Source: Flavobacteriaceae bacterium (lineage in GTDB: Bacteria > Bacteroidota > Bacteroidia > Flavobacteriales > Flavobacteriaceae). From it: DNA of 10,721 bases. The notes under the pieces were generated by a model that was not told the origin of the DNA, did no database searches, and saw only the letters and a program-made list of their open reading frames with translations. Each line of letters opens with the position of its first letter. The stretch's first letter is position 1. Positions 1 through 6,395 of this stretch are shown here, in pieces. The stretch spans positions 1-10,721 of the forward strand of contig NZDM01000037.1 of NCBI GenBank assembly GCA_002690085.1. Direction: 5' to 3'. The position numbers and the translations under genes were made by a program.

Positions 1-1
1 A

Positions 2-1150
2 ACAGTTGAAAACTTATTCCCCATATATTGTGAAGAATTTAAAAAAAACAAACCCCTTTTAGAGCATAGGCTTTACGTTATTATGGGGCAGTATTATTTA
101 ATGCGAAAGGACTATTTGGAGTCCGAAGAAATGTACCTCAAGGCCCTTGGGTATTTTTCGTCAAGTAATTTCAATCATTATATCGAGAGCATTCTTAAGG
201 ATCTTATAAAAATTCAATCTTCGACAGGTAACTTTGAAAAATTTCAGCTTTACACTAGAAAGCTAATTGAGTATAATATTGCCAGTGAGGAAAAAAAATT
301 AAAAGTTCATCAAAAAAATATTGAATACAACACTATTATTTACGACTTTGAAAACCAACAGAAAAATAAAGAGGAAGATTCTAAAATTGATAAACTACAA
401 AGTCAAATTAACAATCAAAAAACAACTATATCCTTTGCAATGGCATTTTTAATTGTAACTCTCATATTTATTTATTTCTATTCTGTAGTTTCTAAAACCA
501 ATGCCATGCTCGAAGATGTCAATGAAGAAATGAGTATTGATGTATTACGGTCAAAATTTAAGCCTCATTTTACCTTTAATGTACTATCGGTAATTAATTA
601 TTTTATTGAAAAAAAAGAAATGAAAAACGCAGCTTTGGCTATTACAAAAATGGCTGCTTTACTAAGATCTACACTAGACAATATGAGCGAAAAACTAGTT
701 TCGTTTGAATCCGAATATAAAATTTGTGATAATTATATGTATTTGGAATCGCTTAGGTTTTCTAAAAAGTTTGAATATAAATTCAAGCCTTTAGAAGGGG
801 ATGTGGTAAAGCAGTGGTTTATACCGCCAGGCATCATTGAGCCATTACTTGAAAATGCCGTCAATCATGCATTTAAAGGGGTGGATTATAAAGGTTTAAT
901 AGAGCTCAATTACGAGATTAACCAAGATCATTTAATTATTTCAGTTTCTGATAATGGCATTGGGATAGGTACTTCAAATGTCGTTACAAAAAAATCCCAT
1001 GGGTTAAAAATTACACGGGATTATATTAAGACTGTATCAAATTTATATAGAAAAAATATCACAATTGATTTTATTTCTAAAAATGGAACAATTGTAAAAA
1101 TTAAAATCCCTAGAATAAATCCAAAAAAACTTAAGAAACTTAAAAAATGA
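2..1150 (+). CDS. LytS/YehU-type sensor histidine kinase with TPR region, 5' end missing
   Basis: The frame is open from the left edge, so the N-terminus lies outside the window; 382 codons are visible and the first internal ATG at 83 is not the start. The visible N-terminal part is helical and TPR-like (around nt 80-300), followed by a charged Lys/Glu/Gln-rich linker and one membrane helix (about nt 425-490). The kinase core is the His_kinase (PF06580) type: the phospho-acceptor box K-P-H-F-T-F-N has its His at nt 566-568, the ATP-binding N-box reads E-P-L-L-E-N-A-V-N-H (about nt 839-868), and the G-box is D-N-G-I-G-I-G (about nt 950-970). Such kinases pass phosphate to LytTR-type response regulators at the inner membrane, and in flavobacteria the regulator gene often follows directly. 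None does here, so its partner is unknown. The C-terminus is unusually Lys-rich. Family call is firm; ligand is unknown. Confidence 0.9.
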   Translation, partial: TVENLFPIYCEEFKKNKPLLEHRLYVIMGQYYLMRKDYLESEEMYLKALGYFSSSNFNHYIESILKDLIKIQSSTGNFEKFQLYTRKLIEYNIASEEKKLKVHQKNIEYNTIIYDFENQQKNKEEDSKIDKLQSQINNQKTTISFAMAFLIVTLIFIYFYSVVSKTNAMLEDVNEEMSIDVLRSKFKPHFTFNVLSVINYFIEKKEMKNAALAITKMAALLRSTLDNMSEKLVSFESEYKICDNYMYLESLRFSKKFEYKFKPLEGDVVKQWFIPPGIIEPLLENAVNHAFKGVDYKGLIELNYEINQDHLIISVSDNGIGIGTSNVVTKKSHGLKITRDYIKTVSNLYRKNITIDFISKNGTIVKIKIPRINPKKLKKLKK

Positions 1151-1419
1151 TAATATCCTCAAGCAATTAAAAAAAGACGAGCAATTTAAAACCTAAAACA
1201 GTCACATTGTTTAATAAAAGGATATGATGTAATTTAAACCAACGATACAAGAAAGTTTTTTAACAAAAACTTTACATTATTTATATGGTAATATTCTTAT
1301 ATTTATGAGATTTTTTTAAAAGAGTTTTAAAAAATTAAAAAATATTATTATGCCTTTTATACTAATCAAAAACTTGGTCATGTGACTTTAACTTATACCT
1401 CTAATACCGCAAAAAAAAT
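1151..1419. other. AT-rich intergenic spacer with two hairpins
   Basis: There is no credible ORF and no TAnnTTTG match in this 269-bp gap. Two perfect inverted repeats are visible. One has 9-bp arms and a 4-nt loop (1252-1260/1265-1273, AAAGTTTTT with AAAAACTTT). The other has 10-bp arms around GAG (1312-1321/1325-1334). Neither is followed by a long T run, so they are at most weak terminators for the kinase gene. The promoter of the downstream DUF2490 gene must lie here but I cannot place it. Confidence 0.5.
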
Positions 1420-2124
1420 ATGAATCAAAAAATAAAAAACTGTATTAGTATCTTTATTTTTGGATCATTGTTAGGTTTTTCACAGCAAGATACTGGTAAT
1501 TGGTTGATGTATTTTGGCACAAATAAAATAAGTGAAAAATTAAGTATTCACTCGGAAGCTCAATACAGAAACTACACGATTAGCCCAACAAATATCGAAC
1601 AACTATTGCTTAGGACAGGGCTTAATTACCATTTTAAACCCAATGCATCCACAACCATTGGTTATGCACACATTGGCAACCATGATTACAAATCCGATCG
1701 AAAAAGTCCCGAGACAGAAGAGCACCGTATTTGGCAACAATTATTAACAACAAATAATATTGGGCGTGTAAAATTTGAGCATCGTTATAGATTAGAAGAA
1801 CGCTTTATAGAAAAAGATTTTAAAATGCGATTTCGCTACCGATTAATGCTTTTTTTTCCCCTTAATCGCCCGAAAGTAGAAACAGGCACGATGTATTTGG
1901 GGGTTTACGATGAAATTTTTATTAATGACAAACACGACTTTTTTGATAGGAACCGACTCTATGGGGGGATCGGCTACCAGTATGCAGACAACCTCCATTT
2001 TCAATTAGGTATATTGAGACAAGAGACTCAAACTGAATCAAAAACCTTTTTACAATTTGGAATGATTCTCAATACGGATTTAAGAACTGATAAAACTAAA
2101 GACTTACAAAAAAAGCTTAATTAA
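1420..2124 (+). CDS. DUF2490 family outer-membrane beta-barrel protein
   Basis: This 234-residue protein begins with a Lys-containing n-region and a hydrophobic stretch ending in G-F-S, a likely signal peptidase I site near residue 21. The mature part opens with D-T-G-N-W-L-M-Y-F-G, then alternates short amphipathic strands rich in Tyr, Phe, His and Arg (Q-Y-R-N-Y, F-E-H-R-Y-R-L-E-E-R-F, R-F-R-Y-R). This is the pattern of DUF2490 (PF10677) proteins, small outer-membrane barrels common in Bacteroidota and of unknown function. Length is normal for the family. It ends with a polar Lys-rich tail instead of the aromatic terminal residue typical of many barrels. No Shine-Dalgarno is visible; the start is chosen because it is the only one that gives a signal peptide. 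The next gene follows after 33 bp on the same strand, so the two may share a transcript. Confidence 0.8.
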   Translation: MNQKIKNCISIFIFGSLLGFSQQDTGNWLMYFGTNKISEKLSIHSEAQYRNYTISPTNIEQLLLRTGLNYHFKPNASTTIGYAHIGNHDYKSDRKSPETEEHRIWQQLLTTNNIGRVKFEHRYRLEERFIEKDFKMRFRYRLMLFFPLNRPKVETGTMYLGVYDEIFINDKHDFFDRNRLYGGIGYQYADNLHFQLGILRQETQTESKTFLQFGMILNTDLRTDKTKDLQKKLN

Positions 2125-2157
2125 ATTTTAATAAATAACCCTTAAAATAAATTCACA

Positions 2158-2619
2158 ATGATTACAAAAGAACAAGTATTAGAAGCCCAGGAAAAATGGG
2201 GAAATGGCGTGGTTAGCATAGGTGCATTAAAGGAAAAAAGAGCAGAATGCGAGGCATTTGCTAGTGCATTTTTAGACGCACGCTATGCCTTTGACAACTC
2301 CACTGTTTTATTTAAACCCACCAAATGTGAGCTCGAACAATTTAGACCTTCAAAAGCTGAGGCATTGTCCTATTTCGTTGCAGGTGATAACAGAGCTTGT
2401 AATGAAGACAAAGGGTTTGCGATTCAACCATGGACAAAAGTGCGCTTTGAAAATACAGGGATCATCCTTGAGGAAGAAAGAGCCATTGCGATGGGGAATT
2501 ATTTCTTCACTGATTTAAATGGAGATGAGGCTAAGGTAGAATACACATTCGGCTACCAATTGCAAGGCGATGTGTTAAAAATTGATTTACACCACTCATC
2601 ATTCCCTTACAGTCATTAA
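2158..2619 (+). CDS. small NTF2-like (SnoaL/CaMKII-association-like) cytoplasmic protein
   Basis: This 153-residue protein has no signal peptide or membrane helix, so it is probably cytoplasmic. It starts with an amphipathic helix (I-T-K-E-Q-V-L-E-A-Q-E-K-W-G) and continues with strand-rich blocks: V-L-F-K-P-T-K (50-56), A-L-S-Y-F-V-A-G (69-76), E-D-K-G-F-A-I-Q-P-W (83-92), A-M-G-N-Y-F-F-T (111-118), V-E-Y-T-F-G-Y (127-133) and a terminal D-L-H-H-S-S-F-P-Y (143-151). I recognise this block order from a conserved NTF2-fold family in marine bacteria; some database members carry the label phosphoribosyl-AMP cyclohydrolase, which I think is wrong because no HisI metal-binding Cys/His set is visible. 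The reaction, if any, is unknown. The gene lies 33 bp after the DUF2490 gene and converges with the esterase gene 35 bp downstream. Fold assignment is from memory of the family. Confidence 0.65.
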   Translation: MITKEQVLEAQEKWGNGVVSIGALKEKRAECEAFASAFLDARYAFDNSTVLFKPTKCELEQFRPSKAEALSYFVAGDNRACNEDKGFAIQPWTKVRFENTGIILEEERAIAMGNYFFTDLNGDEAKVEYTFGYQLQGDVLKIDLHHSSFPYSH

Positions 2620-2654
2620 ATAATTTAGGGGGGTTTAAAACCAAGACTCTGTAA

Positions 2655-3653
2655 CTAAAAGACATCTAGCTGCTGTTGTTCAACTATGAATTTGAGTGCT
2701 AAATCCCCTAAACTATTTCCATTTTCATTATAATTCCATGGCCCGTGTCCCTTTTCTTCAAGTGGATAAAGAACATGAGGAGCTCCTGTGTCTTCATAAA
2801 TAGTTTTTAGGGCTTCCGCCTTTTCATAAGAAACAATCAGGTCGTTAGTGCCGTGGGCTGTAAATAATGATGGATTGCTTTTACTGTACAATTGTTTATT
2901 TTTAAAAATATTAATGGCGTCGACACAGTCATTACCTCCCCAAAAATTCAGAATTGTTTTCACTTCAAACAACTGATTTAGATTTGTAGACAAGAGTGTC
3001 GGGTCCTGCTCAACTGTTAATTCGTCTCTGTAATCGTCATTTTCAGTAATCCCAACTGCAATGGCTGAAAAAGCACCCGCAGAGCCCCCGCCAACTGTAA
3101 TATAATCCGTATTGATGCCGTATTCTGTTCTGTTTGCTATGACCCAACGAAGGGCTGCTTTGGCATCTCTTAAAGCAGGATAAACTGCTTTGTTTTGCGT
3201 TCTTTTTGAAGGAATGGTTTGTTTATCAATATAGGCCCTCCATGCTTCAGGGACGCTTCCAAAATCTTTTAAAAGTCGGTAGTTGATATTGAACACAACC
3301 CAACCTCTAGCAGCAAAAAAATTTGACATTGCAATAAATGGTGGCTTTTCTTTGCTACCACCTCTAAATCCTCCGCCATGAATTAAAACCACAATGGGGC
3401 GGTTTGAAAAATCATTTTTGGGAGTATATATGTCCAATTTTAAAGGGATTTGCATGGGGTTTTCTAGGTTAAATGAATCGTGGCTTAAGCCATAACCATA
3501 AATCACATCTCGTTGCACATTAACTTCGTAGGTTGGCTCATAAAACACTCTAGCAACCTTTTCGTTTGAGCTCAAAAATAGTTCTTCAATTGATGGGGGT
3601 GTCAAAGTTGGTATAAGAAATAATATGATTTGAAGGATTTTTTGTATAGCCAT
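2655..3653 (-). CDS. exported alpha/beta-hydrolase esterase (HSL/BD-FAE-like)
   Basis: I place the start at 3653, giving 332 residues: it opens M-A-I-Q-K with a hydrophobic signal segment, and a -7 box at 3720-3727 lies downstream of the longer alternative start at 3740, which would then not be transcribed. The fold is an alpha/beta hydrolase with an H-G-G-G oxyanion motif (92-95), the nucleophile elbow G-G-S-A-G with Ser191, an acid in G-T-N-D (Asp271) and the base in K-G-H-G (His303). This is the carboxylesterase pattern of the HSL and BD-FAE families, which often deacylate polysaccharides or small esters. With its signal peptide it should act in the periplasm or outside. It is divergent from a sulfatase gene, which suggests joint work on a decorated polysaccharide, but substrate cannot be read from the sequence. 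It converges with the NTF2-like gene. Confidence 0.85.
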   Translation of the reverse strand: MAIQKILQIILFLIPTLTPPSIEELFLSSNEKVARVFYEPTYEVNVQRDVIYGYGLSHDSFNLENPMQIPLKLDIYTPKNDFSNRPIVVLIHGGGFRGGSKEKPPFIAMSNFFAARGWVVFNINYRLLKDFGSVPEAWRAYIDKQTIPSKRTQNKAVYPALRDAKAALRWVIANRTEYGINTDYITVGGGSAGAFSAIAVGITENDDYRDELTVEQDPTLLSTNLNQLFEVKTILNFWGGNDCVDAINIFKNKQLYSKSNPSLFTAHGTNDLIVSYEKAEALKTIYEDTGAPHVLYPLEEKGHGPWNYNENGNSLGDLALKFIVEQQQLDVF

Positions 3654-3719
3654 GTTTAATTCGGTTTTAAGACTTGAAAAAATAAATAAAAAACGTAATG
3701 TTTTTTGGGTGTCAACAAA

Positions 3720-3727
3720 CAAAACTA
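3720..3727 (-). promoter_or_regulatory. putative -7 box of the esterase gene
   Basis: On the minus strand this reads TAGTTTTG, a perfect TAnnTTTG. It would place the transcript start near 3712 and leave a leader of about 60 nt that contains an inverted repeat with 7-bp arms (3688-3694/3700-3706). No TTG is found at the usual -33 distance, so support is partial. Confidence 0.4.
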
Positions 3728-3761
3728 ATAAAAATATCAACGTAATTATTTACATCATTAA

Positions 3762-3788
3762 TTGATTTATTAGTATTAAATAGCTTTG
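3762..3788 (+). promoter_or_regulatory. putative promoter of the sulfatase gene
   Basis: TAGCTTTG at 3781-3788 is a perfect Bacteroidota -7 box. A TTG at 3762-3764 lies 16 nt upstream, one short of the usual 17-23 nt. A start point near 3795 would give a leader of about 40 nt before the ATG at 3834, which fits well. Confidence 0.5.
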
Positions 3789-3833
3789 GTAGAATTTTAA
3801 TTTAATTACATTTATGGAGTAACTAATTTAATT

Positions 3834-5291
3834 ATGAAAAAACTGTGCTTTGTTTTCATTTTGATATTTTCGAACTGTAAGGAAATCGTGTTCGAAAAGC
3901 CCTATGAAAAGCCAAATATACTTTTGTTGTACGTAGATGATTTACGACCTGAACTGGCTAGTTATGGTGCAACACACATTCAATCTCCTAATATTGATGC
4001 GCTGGCAGAAAAGGGTATCAAATTCACCAATGCCTATTGTAATGTGCCTGTATGTGGCGCCTCTCGCGCCAGCATGTTGACAGGGATGTTGCCCACAAAA
4101 AATCGATTTCTAGATTATAAAACCTTTGTTGAAAGGGAAACACCAGAAGCCATCACCCTACCACAATTGTTTAAAAGCAATGGGTACAAAACCATTTCCA
4201 ATGGAAAAATTTACCACCATTTAGACGACAGAGAAAGTGACTGGGATGAAGTTTGGCGGCCTTACGCTTTTGATGAAAATAACAAAGGCTTGGCGCCAAC
4301 TGATTATTGGCAATCATTGTGGAAAGATTATCAGAATCCCGAAAATCGCGCATATTACGAGGCAACCGACAGCGGTCCTGCCTATGAAGGTGAAGCCGTT
4401 TCTGACAGCACCTACATTGACGGATTGCTGACTCAAAAAGTGATTCAAGACCTCATACAATTAAAAAAGAATCAAAAACCATTTTTTCTAACTGCGGGTT
4501 TTATCAATCCACACCTACCTTTTAATGCCCCTAAAAAGTATTGGAATTTATACGATAGAAAAACCATTAAACAACCGGAAAATTATAATTACACCCCAAA
4601 AGATGCTCCAGATATAAGCATTAGCAACTGGGCTGAAATGCGCAGCTATTCTAACATCCCAAAAAAAGGACAGGTCTCCGACAGTTTGGCCATTGATTTA
4701 ATACACGGATATTATGCCACCGTATCTTATACTGATGCCTTGATTGGAAAAATTTTAAAGGAATTAGAGGCTCAAAAGCTATCCGAAAACACCCTTGTTA
4801 TCCTGGTGTCTGACCATGGATACAATTTGCAAGAACACACACAATGGACAAAGTTTACAAATTACAACACCGCCACGCAGGTGCCACTAATTATTTACGA
4901 TCCATTGTCAAAAATCAGTGGAACAACAAATGCATTAACATCCTTGATAGATATTTATCCAACATTGGTTGAACTGTGCGGGCTCAAAGCGCCCAAAGAT
5001 CAACTGGATGGCAATAGCCTGGTGCCCATTTTAAAAAATCCAGAATTAGGGGGTAGAGAACATGTATTTATTAAAAGAAACAATGGCTTTACATTAAAAA
5101 CAAAGGGATTTAGTTATACAGAATTTATCAAGGCCACAGATAATTCCATATTAGATAAAATGCTGTACGACCACAGAAAAAACAAATATGAAAATACAAA
5201 CGTTGCCTATAAAAAAGAGTTTGAGAGCATTGTTGCTAAAATGAGCAAAACACTGCATTCAGCCTATGTCAAAAATATTGAGGGAGAATGA
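3834..5291 (+). CDS. lipoprotein sulfatase, iduronate-2-sulfatase-like (family S1)
   Basis: This 485-residue type I sulfatase should hydrolyse sulfate esters using a formylglycine made from Cys74 in the motif C-G-A-S-R-A-S-M-L-T-G (C-x-[PA]-S-R-x-x-x-L-T-G). Calcium and active-site residues are visible: Asp35-Asp36 near the N-terminus, K125 in G-K-I-Y-H, His227 in N-P-H-L-P-F, Asp327-His328 in S-D-H-G, and Lys340. The stretch S-D-H-G-Y-N-L-Q-E-H followed by Q-W-T-K matches the pattern of iduronate-2-sulfatases (close to SulfAtlas S1_7). The N-terminus is a short lipoprotein signal with Cys15 (F-S-N-C, with Asn at -1, not the common Gly/Ala/Ser), so membrane anchoring is likely. The divergent esterase gene suggests desulfation and deacylation of the same glycan. 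No anaerobic-type or FGE-type maturase gene is in the window. It ends only 13 bp from the convergent DoxX-like operon. Family firm, substrate unknown. Confidence 0.93.
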   Translation: MKKLCFVFILIFSNCKEIVFEKPYEKPNILLLYVDDLRPELASYGATHIQSPNIDALAEKGIKFTNAYCNVPVCGASRASMLTGMLPTKNRFLDYKTFVERETPEAITLPQLFKSNGYKTISNGKIYHHLDDRESDWDEVWRPYAFDENNKGLAPTDYWQSLWKDYQNPENRAYYEATDSGPAYEGEAVSDSTYIDGLLTQKVIQDLIQLKKNQKPFFLTAGFINPHLPFNAPKKYWNLYDRKTIKQPENYNYTPKDAPDISISNWAEMRSYSNIPKKGQVSDSLAIDLIHGYYATVSYTDALIGKILKELEAQKLSENTLVILVSDHGYNLQEHTQWTKFTNYNTATQVPLIIYDPLSKISGTTNALTSLIDIYPTLVELCGLKAPKDQLDGNSLVPILKNPELGGREHVFIKRNNGFTLKTKGFSYTEFIKATDNSILDKMLYDHRKNKYENTNVAYKKEFESIVAKMSKTLHSAYVKNIEGE

Positions 5292-5304
5292 TTTAAAATA
5301 AGAT

Positions 5305-5694
5305 CTAAGAAGATATCTTGGTTTCTCTTCGTGATAAGATAATAATGCCTAGTCCACAAAGTAACATAAATGCTGCTGGAAAAAACTTGTGTGCTTCATC
5401 TGAAACCTTAAGGTGCATTGCCACCGCACCAATCATAAGCACAGTTATAATAGATGCACAAGGAATAACAAACTTCTTGTAAAAAAACCCTAGCAGGAGG
5501 CCCACAGCTGCAGCTATTTTTAATGCTCCTATTAAGTACAACAAAGGTTTGTCAATTCCATAAACCAAAAACTCTTCAATCATGTTAGTAGCATCACCAC
5601 CACGGTAGATAGTAGCTTTATTAAACCTCAATAGCCATACATTGAGCACAACCATAGAAACAAATAGAATTAAAAATTGATTTAAATATCTCAT
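5305..5694 (-). CDS. DoxX-like four-helix membrane protein (second gene of pair)
   Basis: This 129-residue inner-membrane protein has four predicted helices (about 6-22, 51-71, 75-95 and 104-121). The second and third form the G-A-L-K-I-A-A-A-V-G-L-L-L-G block and are joined by a short F-Y-K-K turn, followed by M-H-L-K after helix three and a Pro in the fourth helix. This layout is that of DoxX-like proteins (PF13564/PF07681), a broad group related to quinol-oxidase accessory subunits and mostly without assigned function. The start ATG overlaps the stop of the upstream gene as ATGA (5691-5694), so the two are translationally coupled and probably work as a pair. The gene converges tail to tail with the sulfatase. 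Confidence 0.8.
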   Translation of the reverse strand: MRYLNQFLILFVSMVVLNVWLLRFNKATIYRGGDATNMIEEFLVYGIDKPLLYLIGALKIAAAVGLLLGFFYKKFVIPCASIITVLMIGAVAMHLKVSDEAHKFFPAAFMLLCGLGIIILSRRETKISS

Positions 5695-6032
5695 ATTATG
5701 CTTTTTAAAGTGTCCGTGAAAATATATAAATTAATCGCTAAATAAACAAACGCGGGAGTTGAATCTAAAAACCCATCTCCTATACATATTCTTGTACCCA
5801 GAGCACCTGCCATTAACAAAGTTAAAGCAAAAGAGGAAAAAAGTTTTAGTTTATTAGACCACCAACCAATTAAAAGACAAATTCCAAAGGCAATTTGAGA
5901 AAATCCAATTATTAATCTATAATCCTCGAAACCGTAGCGGATAAATTCTGTTTTGTAAAAAGGAATAGTATAGGTAAAAACCCCGTAAACTAAATGAGAT
6001 AAGCCTGAAAATAAAATAATAAATTGTTTCAT
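5691..6032 (-). CDS. DoxX-like four-helix membrane protein (first gene of pair)
   Basis: From the ATG at 6032 this gives 113 residues opening M-K-Q-F-I-I-L-F-S-G-L-S-H-L-V-Y-G, a normal first helix for DoxX-like proteins. A longer start at 6068 adds 12 residues and is possible. Helices two and three carry G-F-S-Q-I-A-F-G-I-C-L-L-I-G and L-T-L-L-M-A-G-A, with the short linker W-W-S-N-K-L-K between them; the fourth helix contains S-T-P-A-F. The same order of elements appears in the downstream gene, so the two are divergent paralogues. The ATGA junction with that gene points to coupled translation in a two-gene operon. Upstream lies a very AT-rich spacer in which I find no convincing promoter for this strand. 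Function is not known; membrane or redox roles proposed for DoxX relatives cannot be tested here. Confidence 0.75.
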   Translation of the reverse strand: MKQFIILFSGLSHLVYGVFTYTIPFYKTEFIRYGFEDYRLIIGFSQIAFGICLLIGWWSNKLKLFSSFALTLLMAGALGTRICIGDGFLDSTPAFVYLAINLYIFTDTLKSII

Positions 6033-6124
6033 GTCAAAATTAATATATGAAAAAAGCATTATTATCACAAATTATACTTATAGGTTGATTAAGAGAAATA
6101 AGGAAAAATTATATAATTATTAAA

Positions 6125-6300
6125 GTGTTACAAATATTATAATTTTAACTCATAAAAATAATTATTAATTATTTTTATTATATAGAGATTTTTATATTAT
6201 AATTTACTATAATTTATTTAATATTATAATTTTTTTATCTAATATTTTATATTTTTTAATAATAAAAAATAGTATAAAAAAATAATATATATTGTAACAC
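6125..6300. repeat. 9-bp inverted repeat bounding an A/T-only core
   Basis: GTGTTACAA at 6125-6133 is the exact reverse complement of TTGTAACAC at 6292-6300. These are the most G/C-rich words in the gap, and the 158 bases between them are about 4% G+C. No target-site duplication is evident outside the repeats, so a mobile-element reading is weak; paired operator sites are equally possible. Confidence 0.5.
6152..6178. repeat. 27-bp palindrome (13-bp arms, 1-nt centre)
   Basis: The arms 6152-6164 and 6166-6178 are perfect reverse complements (ATAAAAATAATTA with TAATTATTTTTAT) around a single T. Composition makes such words more likely by chance, but the length is notable. Possible roles are a binding site or a cruciform-prone site. 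Confidence 0.5.
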
Positions 6301-6369
6301 ATAAAATTATTTCATTAATTGTAATTTTAAAAAAAATCATATTAAAATTATTTGTTTATAAGAAAATAA

Positions 6370-6390
6370 ATTAATTTTATTAAAATTAAT
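6370..6390 (+). promoter_or_regulatory. 21-bp palindrome directly before the lipoprotein start codon
   Basis: Arms 6370-6379 (ATTAATTTTA) and 6381-6390 (TAAAATTAAT) are perfect reverse complements around one T, ending 5 nt before the ATG at 6396. It occupies the ribosome-binding zone, so as RNA or DNA it could affect translation initiation or act as an operator. A-T pairs only, so its RNA hairpin would be weak. Confidence 0.4.
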
Positions 6391-6395
6391 ATATT

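Larger units (their letters stand above)
6069..6395. other. extremely AT-rich intergenic region with palindromes and repeats
   Basis: This 327-bp gap separates the DoxX-like operon from the lipoprotein gene and holds no ORF. The core at 6134-6291 has only 7 G/C in 158 bases. It is flanked by inverted copies of GTGTTACAA (6125-6133) and TTGTAACAC (6292-6300). Inside are a near-perfect palindrome (6152-6178) and three direct copies of ATATTATAATTT (from 6134, 6194 and 6221). Another palindrome (6107-6118) lies just outside. It could be a curved or easily melted upstream region, a target of an AT-binding silencer, or a remnant of an inserted element; the sequence does not decide. Confidence 0.6.

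Noticed and set aside
1252..1273. Hairpin AAAGTTTTT/AAAAACTTT as terminator of the kinase gene
   Set aside because: Stem is almost only A-T pairs, lies about 100 bp after the stop, and has no following T run; kept only as part of the spacer description.
1377..1386. GTCATGTGAC before the DUF2490 gene as a CRP/FNR-type site
   Set aside because: Only 4-bp arms with a 2-nt gap; it does not match either consensus spacing.
3654..3740. 29-residue N-terminal extension of the esterase
   Set aside because: A -7 box lies inside it and the shorter start gives a normal signal peptide.
2655..5291. Full polysaccharide-utilisation locus
   Set aside because: No SusC, SusD, glycoside hydrolase or lyase gene in the window.
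6035..6042. TAATTTTG (-7 box match) on the minus strand before the first DoxX-like gene
   Set aside because: It ends 2 nt before the chosen ATG, so transcription would begin at or inside the start codon; in such an AT-rich context it is probably chance.
6125..6300. Insertion sequence or complete MITE
   Set aside because: No transposase, terminal repeats of only 9 bp, and no clear target-site duplication; left as an unexplained repeat.
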